Assembly (NCBI GenBank): GCA_051878975.1
Contig: JBJELD010000111.1
Location: 1-27,445 of the forward strand
Source of the DNA: Caccovicinus sp051878975
Lineage (GTDB): Bacteria; Bacillota; Clostridia; Lachnospirales; Lachnospiraceae
Length of the DNA: 27,445 nucleotides
Direction of reading: 5' to 3'
In this document: positions 6,500-15,003 of the stretch, piece after piece
Layout of the letters: every line of letters starts with the position of its first letter
How positions within the stretch are numbered: the first letter of the stretch is position 1
Translations under genes and position numbers: made by a program
The notes under the pieces: generated by a model
Seen by the model: only the letters and a program-made list of their open reading frames with translations
Databases searched by the model: none
Told to the model about the DNA's origin: nothing

Positions 6500-7135
6500 A
6501 TGGCACAGGAAAAAATCAAATGCTGGGATGAAGTCCATGGAAAAGAGGCTTCTGCGGATACACTGGAGGTATTTCTGGACAGCCGTACTGACTGCTATGC
6601 GATTTTGCAGCTGCGGCATATGGAAGAAACCAGGGATGAGCAGTTTGCTTCCTATGAATGGCTCCGGAGACAGGGGAAGGAATCGGAGATCGACCACTAT
6701 GAGGTCGTTTATACCGCACCGCTGCCGGTGGTTTCCAGTCCCCGGGATACGCTGGAGTCTCTGTATGTCACGTTTAATCTGCACCATCCTTCTGATTTTA
6801 CCGGGCACAGCCTGTCGGTCAGCGATATCGTTGCGCTGAAGGTGGAAAACCGGGTTTCTTCCTACTATGTGGATTCCATCGGGTTTGTGGAACTGCCGGG
6901 TTTTCTTTCCGCCCGGAATCCCCTGCGGAGTCTGGAGGACAGCCTGGAGCAGAATGACAACCAGCTGGACGGCATGGTAAATAATCTGCCGGAGCCGGCA
7001 TACCGGTCGGAATGGTTGGAACAGGAGAAAACTTCCGTGCTGGAACAGCTGAAAGAACAGTCCGGGAAAGTCCGGACGGGGACGGATCCGGAGAGAAGAC
7101 CGGATTGGAATCCGGCAGAGCGGACTCTGGAATAA
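6500..7135 (+). CDS. YodL / DUF4316 domain protein
   Basis: The 211-aa protein has a YodL-like part (residues ~30-140: 'CYAILQLRHMEETRDEQFAS', 'YEVVYTAPLP', 'HHPSDFTGHSLSVSDIVALK', 'YYVDSIGFVELPGFL'). A DUF4316-like C-terminal part follows ('NPLRSLEDSLEQNDNQLDGM', 'EKTSVLEQLKEQ'). This two-part layout is usual for proteins found just upstream of the giant methylase-helicase in Tn1549-type elements; the function is not established. ATG 6500 is chosen because GGAGGGG (6489-6495) precedes it; an in-frame ATG at 6476 is less well supported. The next gene begins 20 bases downstream, consistent with one operon from topB to mobC. Confidence 0.88.
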   Translation: MAQEKIKCWDEVHGKEASADTLEVFLDSRTDCYAILQLRHMEETRDEQFASYEWLRRQGKESEIDHYEVVYTAPLPVVSSPRDTLESLYVTFNLHHPSDFTGHSLSVSDIVALKVENRVSSYYVDSIGFVELPGFLSARNPLRSLEDSLEQNDNQLDGMVNNLPEPAYRSEWLEQEKTSVLEQLKEQSGKVRTGTDPERRPDWNPAERTLE

Positions 7136-7155
7136 CAGGAAAAAGGGAGGCAGAT

Positions 7156-10100
7156 ATGGCATCCAAGTTTGCAGTTTATTCCAAAATGGCGGAAGAAACC
7201 GCCAGACGGATCACCAGCAGCCGGGAACAGTGGACGGCCTTCCTGACCACCGCGTCCCGGCTATATAAATATTCCTACCCGGACCAGCTGATGATTTTCG
7301 CCCAGCGCCCGGATGCCACCGCCTGTGCAGAGTACGACCTGTGGAACCGGACCATGCGCCGTTATGTGAAACGGGGCGCAAAGGGAATCGCTCTGGTGGA
7401 TACGGAAGGGGATGTGCCGAAACTCCGCTATGTCTTTGATGTATCTGACACCGGGGAACGGAAGAATTCCCGTCCGGTCCGCCTCTGGGAATTTCAGGAG
7501 GCACACCGGAGGCCGATTCAGGAAGCCCTGGAACGGGTCTTTGGCATTTCCGGGCGGGACGGGCTGGAAGTCCAGCTGTCGGAGACTGCCTGGGCGCTGG
7601 CAGAAGATTACTGGGAAACGTACCGGAAAGAGATCCTCGACATCGTTGAAGGAAGCTTTCTGGAGGGGTATGATGAATTTAACATCGGGGTCACATTCCG
7701 GAACGCGGCGGCAGTCAGCATCACCTATGCCCTCTGTACCCGGTGTACCGATCATCCGGATGCGGATCTGGAACCGGAAGAATTCCGGGATATTCTGGAT
7801 TTTAATACCGGACCGGCTGCCAATGTGCTGGGGACGGCGGTCAGCACGCTGTCTTCCCGGGTGTTCCGGGAAATCGAGGCTGCGGTTCGAAGCTATGAAC
7901 GCAGCAGAGAAGAAGAAAGGAGAATCAGTCATGAAGAACGAATGGACTTACACCAGGAACGGGGATTACCTGATCCCGGATCTGAAACTGGAAGTGAACG
8001 TACAGAAGCCTCTGGGCAGGTACGGAAGGATGCGCCGGAGTTTCCTTCGGGAGAACCATCCCATACAGTACAACGAACTGGTGCTGACCGAAAAGCTGTA
8101 CCCGCACCTGCGGGAGATCGAGGAGACCGCAAAAGCGAGAATGGCCCGGCTGATGCGAGAAACGCTGGAGAAAAATCCGGCACCGGACAAAAAGAGCGGT
8201 CAGCTGGCATGGGTCCAGCATATGAACAGCCTCAGAGCGCAGGCAGAAGAAATCATTCTGGAGGAACTGATCTACCGTTAAGTTTCTTTCCTTCCGAAGC
8301 AGAACAGATCCGGCAGATTGACCGGATGGCGGAGAGCGAAATGCCCTCCGCTTTTTTGGTTTCTCAGGAAGAAATCGAGCAGGTCCTGCGGCAGGGCTCC
8401 GGGTATCAGGATGGAAAACTCCGGATCCATCTTTTATATCAGCAGGAGCCGGATGCCGGAAAACGTACAGAGTATCTGAGGCAGGAGTATGGGACCGGGG
8501 GACGCAGCCACCGGTTTTTGGATGGCAGTTCCGGGTTTGTGGACTACCGTGCAAAGGGGATGCAGATCCGGAGATCGGGAGACCCGCAGGAAAAGCAGCT
8601 TACCTGGAATCAGGTGGAACAGGTGCTGGAAACACTGGAACGGCAGGACCGGTATCTGGATGCGGCAGACCGGGAGAAACTGCGGAAACTGGATCAGGCG
8701 TATGCCGTAATTGGCAGGGTACCGCTTCCGGCCCCGGCCCATGCATTTTCTACTTTGGAATCTTCTCTTTTGAAGACTGAATCGGATCAGATCCTGCTGG
8801 ACACCAAAGATTCGAGCCCAATTGGAAACACAGCAGACCAACCTCTCAAACCTGCTCCGGGAACGATGACCCGTCGGGGGGATCACCTGATTCTGGGAAC
8901 CGGTGAACCTGCGCAGGAACTGGAGATTCCGGTTTCTGACGGGGAATGGGAAGAACTCCGGCGTGCCATTCCCGATTCTTCCCCGATTCCTGCCCGAAAC
9001 TTCCGGATCACGGATGACCACCTGGGAGAAGGCGGTCCGAAACAGAAATTCAATCGGAATCTGGAGGCCGTCCGCATGTTGTTTGCGCTGGAAGCGGAAA
9101 ACCGGAATGCCACGCCGGAGGAACAGCAGGTCCTGTCCGGGTATGTGGGCTGGGGCGGCCTGCCGGAGGCATTTGACCCGGAGCAGCCGTCCTGGGCGGC
9201 TGAATACCGGGAACTGAAGGAGCTTCTTTCGGAAACCGAGTATGAGAGTGCCAGGGCTTCCACCTTAAATGCCCATTATACCAGCCCGGTGGTGATCCGT
9301 GCCATCTATGAAGCGGCAGCCCGGATGGGATTTCAGACCGGCAACATTCTGGAACCGGCCTGCGGGATCGGCCACTTTTTCGGGATGCTGCCGGAGTCCA
9401 TGCAGGGAAGCCGCCTGTATGGGGTGGAACTGGATTCCCTTTCCGGACGGATTGCCCGGAAGCTGTACCCGGAGGCGGAGATCACCATCGCCGGTTTTGA
9501 AACGACAGACCGGAGGGATTTTTACGATCTGGCGGTGGGAAATGTCCCATTCGGGAACTATAAAGTCAGCGACCGGTCTTATGACAAGCTGAACTTTTCC
9601 ATTCACAATTATTTCCTTGCCAAGGCACTGGACCAGGTGCGCCCGGGAGGGCTGGTGGCTTTTGTGACCAGCCGCTACACCATGGATCAGAAATCCCCGG
9701 AGGTGCGCCGGTATCTGGCACAGCGGGCCGAACTGCTGGGAGCCATCCGGCTTCCCAATAATGCATTCCGGGCCAATGCCGGTACCAATGTGGTGTCCGA
9801 TCTCCTGTTTCTGCAGAAACGGGAGTATCCCATGGAAAAGGAGCCGGACTGGGTGCATCTGGGGCAGACGCCGGAAGGATTTGCCGTCAATTCCTATTTT
9901 GTGGAGCATCCGGACATGGTTCTGGGAACGCTGCACGCGGAGAACACCCCGTATGGAAAACAGGAAGTCACCGTCCTGCCGCTGGAAGGCGCTGTGCTGG
10001 CAGACCAGCTGGAAACGGCAGTCCGTCAGCTGGAGGGGAAATATCAGGCAGCTGCCCTGCGGGAAGCCGGTGAAGATGCCGCAGAACCGGACCGGGAGCC

Positions 10101-13100
10101 CGGACAGCAGATTCTTCCGGCGGTCCCCGGCGTGAAAAATTTTTCCTATACGGTGTGGGAAGGAGAGGTTTATTTCCGGGAACATTCCAGGATGCATCGT
10201 GTGGATCTGAATGAAACGGCCAAAGGACGGGTTCGGGGTATGGTGCAGCTGCGCGGGATTGTCCGGGAACTGATCGACAGCCAGCTGGAAGATGCACCGG
10301 AGGAAACGATTGCGGCAAAACGGCGGGAACTGTCCCGGGCTTATGAGGCATTCCGCAGTTCCTATGGCCTGATCAATTCCCGGGCCAATGCCCAGTCATT
10401 TGCCGAGGATTCGTCCTACTATCTGCTCTGTTCGCTGGAGAACCTGGATGAGAACGGGAACCTGGAAAGTCTGGCGGATCTGTTTACGAAACGGACCATC
10501 CGCCCGGATCGGAAGGTGACCCGGGTGGATACGCCCGGGGAAGCCCTGGCGGTTTCCATTGGGGAACGGGGGAAGGTGGACCTGCCGTTTATGGCACAGC
10601 TTCTGGGAACCCCGGGTGAGTATGACAGGATGATCGAAGGGCTGCGCGGGGTGATTTTCAAAGATCCCCTGGAAGAAGGGCCGTGTGAATCCGGCTGGCA
10701 GACGGCGGATGCGTATCTTTCCGGAAATGTACGGGAAAAACTGCGCACAGCGCGGCTGGCAGCGACGTCGGATCCCCGGTTTACGATTAACGTGGAAGCT
10801 CTGGAGCAGGCACAGCCCAAAGACCTGGATGCTTCCGAAATCGAGGTCCGTTTGGGTGCGGCCTGGATTGACCGGGCGTATATTCAGCAGTTTATGGAAG
10901 AAACCTTTCAGCCCCCGTTTTATCTGCGCCGGGTGCTGGAAGTGAATTATTCCCCCATCACGGCGGAATGGCAGGTGACCGGGAAAGCCGCTCCGTCAAA
11001 AAATGACGTGATGGCGTATGTCACTTATGGCACCAGCCGGGCCAATGCCTACCGGATTCTGGAGGATTCCCTGAACCTGAAGGATGTCCGGGTGTATGAT
11101 ACCGTGGAGGATGCGGATGGAAAACAGCGGAGAGTGCTGAACCGGACCGAAACCACGCTGGCCCAGCAGAAGCAGCAGGCCGTTCAGGATGCGTTCCGGG
11201 ACTGGATCTGGAAGGATGCGGTGAGGCGGAATGCGCTGGTCACCCGGTATAATGAGCAGTTCAATGCGGTCCGTCCCCGGGAGTACGATGGGAGCCATAT
11301 CCGGTTTGCGGGGATGAATCCGGAGATCCGGCTCCGTTCCCATCAGCAGAATGCCATTGCCCATATCCTGTATGGCGGGAATACCCTGCTGGCGCATGAG
11401 GTCGGGGCAGGAAAGACCTTTGAAATGGCGGCGGCAGCTATGGAGCTGAAACGGCTGGGGCTCTGTCAGAAAAGCCTGTTTGTGGTGCCAAACCATCTGA
11501 CCCTGCAGTGGGCCAATGAATTCTTACGGCTTTATCCCAGTGCGAAGCTCCTGGTTGCCGGGCGGAAGGATTTTGAGACGGCGAACCGGAAAAAGTTCTG
11601 TGCCCGCATTGCCGCAGGGGATTATGATGCGGTCATCATTGGGCACAGCCAGTTTGAAAAGATCCCCATTTCCCCGGAACGCCAGGAACGGCTGCTGCGC
11701 CAGCAGATCGGGGAGATCGAAGCGGCACTGGAAGAAATGAAGCGGGGCCGGGGGGAACGGTTTACCATCAAGCAGATGGAAAAGACCCGGAAATCCCTGC
11801 AGGTCCGGCTGGATAAAGTGATCAGCAGGGAGCGGAAGGATGATGTGATCACGTTTGAACAGCTGGGGGTGGACCGGCTGTTTGTGGATGAAGCCCATGC
11901 CTATAAAAACCTGTTTCTGTATACGAAGATGCGGAACGTGGCAGGGCTTTCCACGTCCGAAGCCCAGAAATCCGCGGACATGTTCCTGAAATGCCGCTAT
12001 CTGGATGAGCTGACCGGCGGCCGGGGGATTGTGTTTGCCACGGGGACCCCGGTGAGCAATTCCATGACCGAACTGTATACCATGATGCGGTATCTCCAGT
12101 ACGATACCCTGCAGCGGCTGGGAATGACCCATTTTGACTGCTGGGCTTCCACATTTGGGGAAACCACCACGGCCATGGAACTGGCACCGGAAGGGACCGG
12201 CTACCGGGCACGGACCCGGTTTGCGAAATTTTTCAACCTGCCGGAACTGATGAACCTGTTCCGGGAAGCCGCGGATATCAAAACCAGCGACCAGCTGAAC
12301 CTGCCGGTTCCCAAAGCGGATTTTCAGACCATTGTGGTCCCGCCGTCTGCCCATCAAAAGGCCATGGTGGCTGAATTGTCGGAGCGGGCAGCGGCCGTTC
12401 ACAGCGGGATGGTGGATCCGTCGGAAGACAACATGCTGAAGATCACATCGGACGGGCGCAAGCTGGGCCTGGATCAGCGGCTCATGAATCCGCTTCTGCC
12501 CGATGACCCGGACAGCAAGCTGAATGCCTGTGTGAACCAGGTATTTCAGATCTGGGAGGCAGGGAAGGAAGAAAAGCACACCCAGCTGCTGTTCTGCGAT
12601 TTATCCACGCCCAAAGGGGACGGGACCTTCAATGTTTATGAGGACATCAAAGGGAAGCTTCTGGCAAAGGGGGTACCGGCGGAAGAGATCGCGTTTATTC
12701 ATGACGCGAAAACGGAGGTTCAGAAAAAAGAACTGTTTGGCAGAGTCCGGGCCGGGCAGGTCCGTGTCCTGCTGGGCAGCACCCAGAAAATGGGGGCAGG
12801 CACCAATGTGCAGGACCGGCTCATTGCCATCCATCATCTGGATGTGGGCTGGCGTCCCTCGGATATGACCCAGAGAAACGGGCGGGGAATCCGGCAGGGA
12901 AACCGCAATGCCAAAATTCAGATCTTCCAGTATGTGACCGAAGGCACTTTTGATGCCTATCTGTACCAGACGCTGGAAAATAAACAGAAATTCATCAGTC
13001 AGATCATGACGAGCAAATCCCCGGTGCGTTCCTGTGAGGATGTGGATGAACAGGCCCTGTCCTATGCGGAGATCAAGGCGTTATGTGCAGGGAATCCCCT

Positions 13101-13845
13101 GATCCGGGAGAAGATGGACCTGGATGTGGAGGTGGCAAGGCTGCGGCTATTAAAAGCAGATCACCAGAGTCAGCAGTACCGGCTGGAAGACCGGCTCCTC
13201 CGCTGGTTTCCGGCGGAAATGGAAAACCTGCAGGGCGTGATTCATGGTCTGGAGGCAGATCTGAAAACCGCTTCTGCCCATCCGCTGCCGAAGGAGGGCT
13301 TTGCGGGTATGGAAGTGCAGGGACAGCTGCTTTCGGAAAAAGAAATGGCCGGTGCCGCCATTCTTGCAGCCTGCAGGGAATTGAAAGGAACGGAAGCGGT
13401 GCCCTTTGGCAGCTACAGGGGCTTTCAGATGGAGCTGTCGTTTGACAGCTTCAGCCGGGAATACCAGATGGTTTTGAAAGGGAAGATACGCCATCCGGTG
13501 ACACTGGGTTCGGATCCGCGGGGGAATCTTCTCCGGCTGGATCATGCCCTGGCAGGAATCCCGGTGCGTCTGGAACAGGCGGGAGCCCGGCTGGCAGACC
13601 TGCAGAACCAGCAGGAAGCAGCCAGGGCAGAACTGGGGAAACCGTTTCCACAGGAATCTCTGCTGCGGGAAAAAAGTGCCCGGCTGGCGGAACTGGATGC
13701 CCTGCTTAATATGGAGGAAGGAAGGGAAGAGACGGAACATCGGGAAAACAGAGAAGACCGGCCTTCGGTACTGACCGGCCTGAACGTAAAAACGGTTCCG
13801 CATCCGTCCGGGAAACAGCGGGAAACCCGTGAGGAGGTGCTTTGA
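7156..13845 (+). CDS. Giant ArdC-like / N6-methylase / SNF2-type helicase protein
   Basis: The 2229-aa protein is built in three parts. Residues ~1-260 form an ArdC/LtrC-like N-terminal domain ('YSYPDQLMIFAQRPDA', 'RYVKRGAKGIALVDTEGD'). After a low-complexity linker comes an N6-adenine methyltransferase-like domain with motif I 'LEPACGIGHFFG' (732-743) and motif IV N796-V-P-F. The C-terminal half is an SNF2/DEAD-like helicase: Walker A V1416-GAGKT (to 1421), DEAH box at 1578-1581, 'ATGTPVSNSMTELY', and late motifs 'GSTQKMGAGTNVQDR' and 'QRNGRGIRQGN'. Such proteins are a hallmark of Tn1549/CTn elements and may protect or process transferred DNA (inference). ATG 7156 follows GGGAGG; in-frame sequence upstream is not conserved-looking. 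Residues ~259-375 are encoded by DNA that also carries a tnpV gene in the +1 frame. The stop codon shares a base with the mobC start. Confidence 0.93.
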   Translation: MASKFAVYSKMAEETARRITSSREQWTAFLTTASRLYKYSYPDQLMIFAQRPDATACAEYDLWNRTMRRYVKRGAKGIALVDTEGDVPKLRYVFDVSDTGERKNSRPVRLWEFQEAHRRPIQEALERVFGISGRDGLEVQLSETAWALAEDYWETYRKEILDIVEGSFLEGYDEFNIGVTFRNAAAVSITYALCTRCTDHPDADLEPEEFRDILDFNTGPAANVLGTAVSTLSSRVFREIEAAVRSYERSREEERRISHEERMDLHQERGLPDPGSETGSERTEASGQVRKDAPEFPSGEPSHTVQRTGADRKAVPAPAGDRGDRKSENGPADARNAGEKSGTGQKERSAGMGPAYEQPQSAGRRNHSGGTDLPLSFFPSEAEQIRQIDRMAESEMPSAFLVSQEEIEQVLRQGSGYQDGKLRIHLLYQQEPDAGKRTEYLRQEYGTGGRSHRFLDGSSGFVDYRAKGMQIRRSGDPQEKQLTWNQVEQVLETLERQDRYLDAADREKLRKLDQAYAVIGRVPLPAPAHAFSTLESSLLKTESDQILLDTKDSSPIGNTADQPLKPAPGTMTRRGDHLILGTGEPAQELEIPVSDGEWEELRRAIPDSSPIPARNFRITDDHLGEGGPKQKFNRNLEAVRMLFALEAENRNATPEEQQVLSGYVGWGGLPEAFDPEQPSWAAEYRELKELLSETEYESARASTLNAHYTSPVVIRAIYEAAARMGFQTGNILEPACGIGHFFGMLPESMQGSRLYGVELDSLSGRIARKLYPEAEITIAGFETTDRRDFYDLAVGNVPFGNYKVSDRSYDKLNFSIHNYFLAKALDQVRPGGLVAFVTSRYTMDQKSPEVRRYLAQRAELLGAIRLPNNAFRANAGTNVVSDLLFLQKREYPMEKEPDWVHLGQTPEGFAVNSYFVEHPDMVLGTLHAENTPYGKQEVTVLPLEGAVLADQLETAVRQLEGKYQAAALREAGEDAAEPDREPGQQILPAVPGVKNFSYTVWEGEVYFREHSRMHRVDLNETAKGRVRGMVQLRGIVRELIDSQLEDAPEETIAAKRRELSRAYEAFRSSYGLINSRANAQSFAEDSSYYLLCSLENLDENGNLESLADLFTKRTIRPDRKVTRVDTPGEALAVSIGERGKVDLPFMAQLLGTPGEYDRMIEGLRGVIFKDPLEEGPCESGWQTADAYLSGNVREKLRTARLAATSDPRFTINVEALEQAQPKDLDASEIEVRLGAAWIDRAYIQQFMEETFQPPFYLRRVLEVNYSPITAEWQVTGKAAPSKNDVMAYVTYGTSRANAYRILEDSLNLKDVRVYDTVEDADGKQRRVLNRTETTLAQQKQQAVQDAFRDWIWKDAVRRNALVTRYNEQFNAVRPREYDGSHIRFAGMNPEIRLRSHQQNAIAHILYGGNTLLAHEVGAGKTFEMAAAAMELKRLGLCQKSLFVVPNHLTLQWANEFLRLYPSAKLLVAGRKDFETANRKKFCARIAAGDYDAVIIGHSQFEKIPISPERQERLLRQQIGEIEAALEEMKRGRGERFTIKQMEKTRKSLQVRLDKVISRERKDDVITFEQLGVDRLFVDEAHAYKNLFLYTKMRNVAGLSTSEAQKSADMFLKCRYLDELTGGRGIVFATGTPVSNSMTELYTMMRYLQYDTLQRLGMTHFDCWASTFGETTTAMELAPEGTGYRARTRFAKFFNLPELMNLFREAADIKTSDQLNLPVPKADFQTIVVPPSAHQKAMVAELSERAAAVHSGMVDPSEDNMLKITSDGRKLGLDQRLMNPLLPDDPDSKLNACVNQVFQIWEAGKEEKHTQLLFCDLSTPKGDGTFNVYEDIKGKLLAKGVPAEEIAFIHDAKTEVQKKELFGRVRAGQVRVLLGSTQKMGAGTNVQDRLIAIHHLDVGWRPSDMTQRNGRGIRQGNRNAKIQIFQYVTEGTFDAYLYQTLENKQKFISQIMTSKSPVRSCEDVDEQALSYAEIKALCAGNPLIREKMDLDVEVARLRLLKADHQSQQYRLEDRLLRWFPAEMENLQGVIHGLEADLKTASAHPLPKEGFAGMEVQGQLLSEKEMAGAAILAACRELKGTEAVPFGSYRGFQMELSFDSFSREYQMVLKGKIRHPVTLGSDPRGNLLRLDHALAGIPVRLEQAGARLADLQNQQEAARAELGKPFPQESLLREKSARLAELDALLNMEEGREETEHRENREDRPSVLTGLNVKTVPHPSGKQRETREEVL
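7931..8281 (+). CDS. tnpV: TnpV-family protein encoded inside the giant gene (+1 frame)
   Basis: The 116-aa protein resembles the TnpV transposon-encoded family: 'GDYLIPDLKLEV' near residues 11-22, then 'KPLGRYGRMRRSFLRENHP', 'LTEKLYPHLREIEETAKARM', and the C-terminal 'MNSLRAQAEEIILEELIYR'. It starts at ATG 7931, with AAGGAG at 7917-7922 at good spacing, and ends at TAA 8279-8281. It lies entirely inside the 7156-13845 gene in the +1 frame, and both frames are open throughout. In the giant protein this stretch reads as a G/R/E/P-rich linker without domain character. That suggests TnpV is the selected product here and the linker tolerates the overlap (inference). The biochemical role of TnpV is not established. 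Confidence 0.82.
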   Translation: MKNEWTYTRNGDYLIPDLKLEVNVQKPLGRYGRMRRSFLRENHPIQYNELVLTEKLYPHLREIEETAKARMARLMRETLEKNPAPDKKSGQLAWVQHMNSLRAQAEEIILEELIYR

Positions 13846-14174
13846 TGGAAAAGAAAGACCAGCAGATTCATTTTCTGGCCACTGCCGGGGAAGTGGAGCG
13901 AATCCGGGAGAAAATGAACGAAATGGGGATCCAAAACCGGGCAGCGTACCTGCGGAAAATGGCCCTGGATGGGTACTGTGTCCGGCTGGATCTGCAGGAA
14001 ATCAAAGAAATGATCGTCCTGCTCCGGCGCTGCAGCAATAACCTGAACCAGTATGCCAGAAATGCAAATGAAACGGGAAGGATTTATGAGGCCGATATCC
14101 AGGACCTGAGAGAACGGCTGGATGCCATCTGGAAGTGTGCCAGAAACATCCTGGTGAAGCTGTCCGCAATCTGA
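13845..14174 (+). CDS. mobC: MobC-family relaxosome accessory protein
   Basis: The 109-aa protein matches the bacterial mobilization protein (MobC) family. The N-terminal half resembles a ribbon-helix-helix DNA-binding segment ('RIREKMNEMGIQNRAAYLRK', residues ~19-38). The C-terminal half carries the family motif 'NNLNQYARNANETGRIY'. MobC proteins bind near oriT and help the relaxase open DNA. ATG 13845 overlaps the stop codon of the giant gene (TGATG) and follows GAGGAGG (13831-13837); a TTG at 13842 is an alternative start. The relaxase is encoded about 830 bases downstream, with two small genes between. Confidence 0.9.
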   Translation: MEKKDQQIHFLATAGEVERIREKMNEMGIQNRAAYLRKMALDGYCVRLDLQEIKEMIVLLRRCSNNLNQYARNANETGRIYEADIQDLRERLDAIWKCARNILVKLSAI

Positions 14175-14312
14175 CCGGATCAAAAGCATTTTTTTAAAAA
14201 TCTGGAAACACAACCGAAAATCAGATCAGAAACTGCTCCACATCCTTGCAGATGAAAATCAGAACCGTTACAATGAAGGCATCAGGTAAAATATGGAAAG
14301 GCGGGTGTGCTT
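14175..14312 (+). other. Noncoding gap with direct repeats in the mobilization module
   Basis: This gap between mobC and the small membrane gene has no supported ORF. It holds a 10-bp direct repeat (GAAAATCAGA at 14216-14225 and 14254-14263) and a T-run at 14190-14195 without a good hairpin. Repeats beside relaxosome genes can mark an origin of transfer, but no known nick-site motif was recognised. Confidence 0.3.
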
Positions 14313-14606
14313 ATGTGGCTGTTCAAACTTCCGTTGAAACTTCTGGCATTGCCGGTGATTCTGGTCCTTCTGCTGGTTTCCCTGCTGGGGAACATCGCCT
14401 TGGAACTGTCTTCGTATGTATGGGGACCGCTGATGCTGTTTGTATTTGGCTGCGGGATTTCCAGTGCAGTTCAAAAGGACTGGAACGATGTCCTTCTGTT
14501 ATGCGGAATCGAAGCGGCCGGTTTGCTTCTTGTGTTTGCAGCGGCCTGGCTGATTGGGACTGCAGATGTCCTGCGGGGCAGGCTGACCGGTTTCCTGCAT
14601 TCCTGA
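14313..14606 (+). CDS. Small membrane protein, CD1845-like
   Basis: The 97-aa protein is almost wholly hydrophobic. It has a basic start (MWLFKLPLKLLALPV), a long helix to about residue 28, a second helix around 34-53 and a third around 60-80, so two or three membrane spans. It resembles the short CD1845-family membrane proteins found next to mobilization genes in Clostridia elements, recalled from general layout and start sequence only. ATG 14313 is chosen, with a weak AAAGGCGGG site upstream; an in-frame GTG at 14307 is an alternative. It lies 24 bases before the next gene. Its function is unknown. Confidence 0.72.
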   Translation: MWLFKLPLKLLALPVILVLLLVSLLGNIALELSSYVWGPLMLFVFGCGISSAVQKDWNDVLLLCGIEAAGLLLVFAAAWLIGTADVLRGRLTGFLHS

Positions 14607-14630
14607 TAAAAAATGAATGAGGAGGCCGTC

Positions 14631-14894
14631 ATGGACAGAGAATTTATGGAGCAGTATTATGACCTGTATGAAGATCCCATTGGAACCGCTGTTGAGGGAA
14701 ATGAAGCCTACGAACAGCTGTCGGATGTACAGCATGAAATGGAAGAAGAATTTGCGAAATGCATCGGAGGCGTTGGCAGTGAGAACTGGAAGCGGTATGA
14801 GAAAATGATGATGGTGTATTTCAGCAAAATCAGTGTGGTGTCAAAATGTTCTTATCTGATGGGAGCAGCAGACCGGGAACGGATGCTGCGGTAA
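14631..14894 (+). CDS. Small acidic element protein, unknown function
   Basis: The 87-aa protein is soluble and acidic in its first half ('EFMEQYYDLYEDPIGTAVEG', residues 4-23; 'VQHEMEEEFAKCIGG', about 33-47). A Met-rich helix (EKMMMVYFSKISVV) and a short basic end follow. I do not recognise a named family with confidence; similar small genes sit before relaxase genes in related elements. ATG 14631 is chosen because GAGGAGG at 14619-14625 precedes it by 5 bases; an in-frame ATG at 14613 lies upstream of that site. A strong terminator follows 12 bases after the stop codon, closing this gene cluster before the relaxase. Confidence 0.72.
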   Translation: MDREFMEQYYDLYEDPIGTAVEGNEAYEQLSDVQHEMEEEFAKCIGGVGSENWKRYEKMMMVYFSKISVVSKCSYLMGAADRERMLR

Positions 14895-14906
14895 GATGTG
14901 GGAAGG

Positions 14907-14938
14907 AAAGGGCTGCAGGAAACCTGCGGTCCTTTTTT
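14907..14938 (+). terminator. Strong Rho-independent terminator upstream of the relaxase
   Basis: A 13-bp stem (14907-14919 with 14923-14935, two G-U pairs) with a 3-nt loop runs into six Ts (14933-14938). It separates the topB-to-14894 gene group from the relaxase, which must be transcribed by read-through or from its own promoter in 14939-15003. A TTGTCA at 14946-14951 has no good -10 partner. Confidence 0.85.
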
Positions 14939-15003
14939 CATGACATTGTCAGATACCGGAAATCCGATCAGAAGTGATTTTAAAGCAGCGGGAGGAATGG
15001 AAA

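Noticed and set aside
7261..7932. Long reverse-strand ORFs opposite the giant gene and topB
   Set aside because: They lack ribosome sites and recognisable motifs and are explained by high GC and biased codon use of the real genes.
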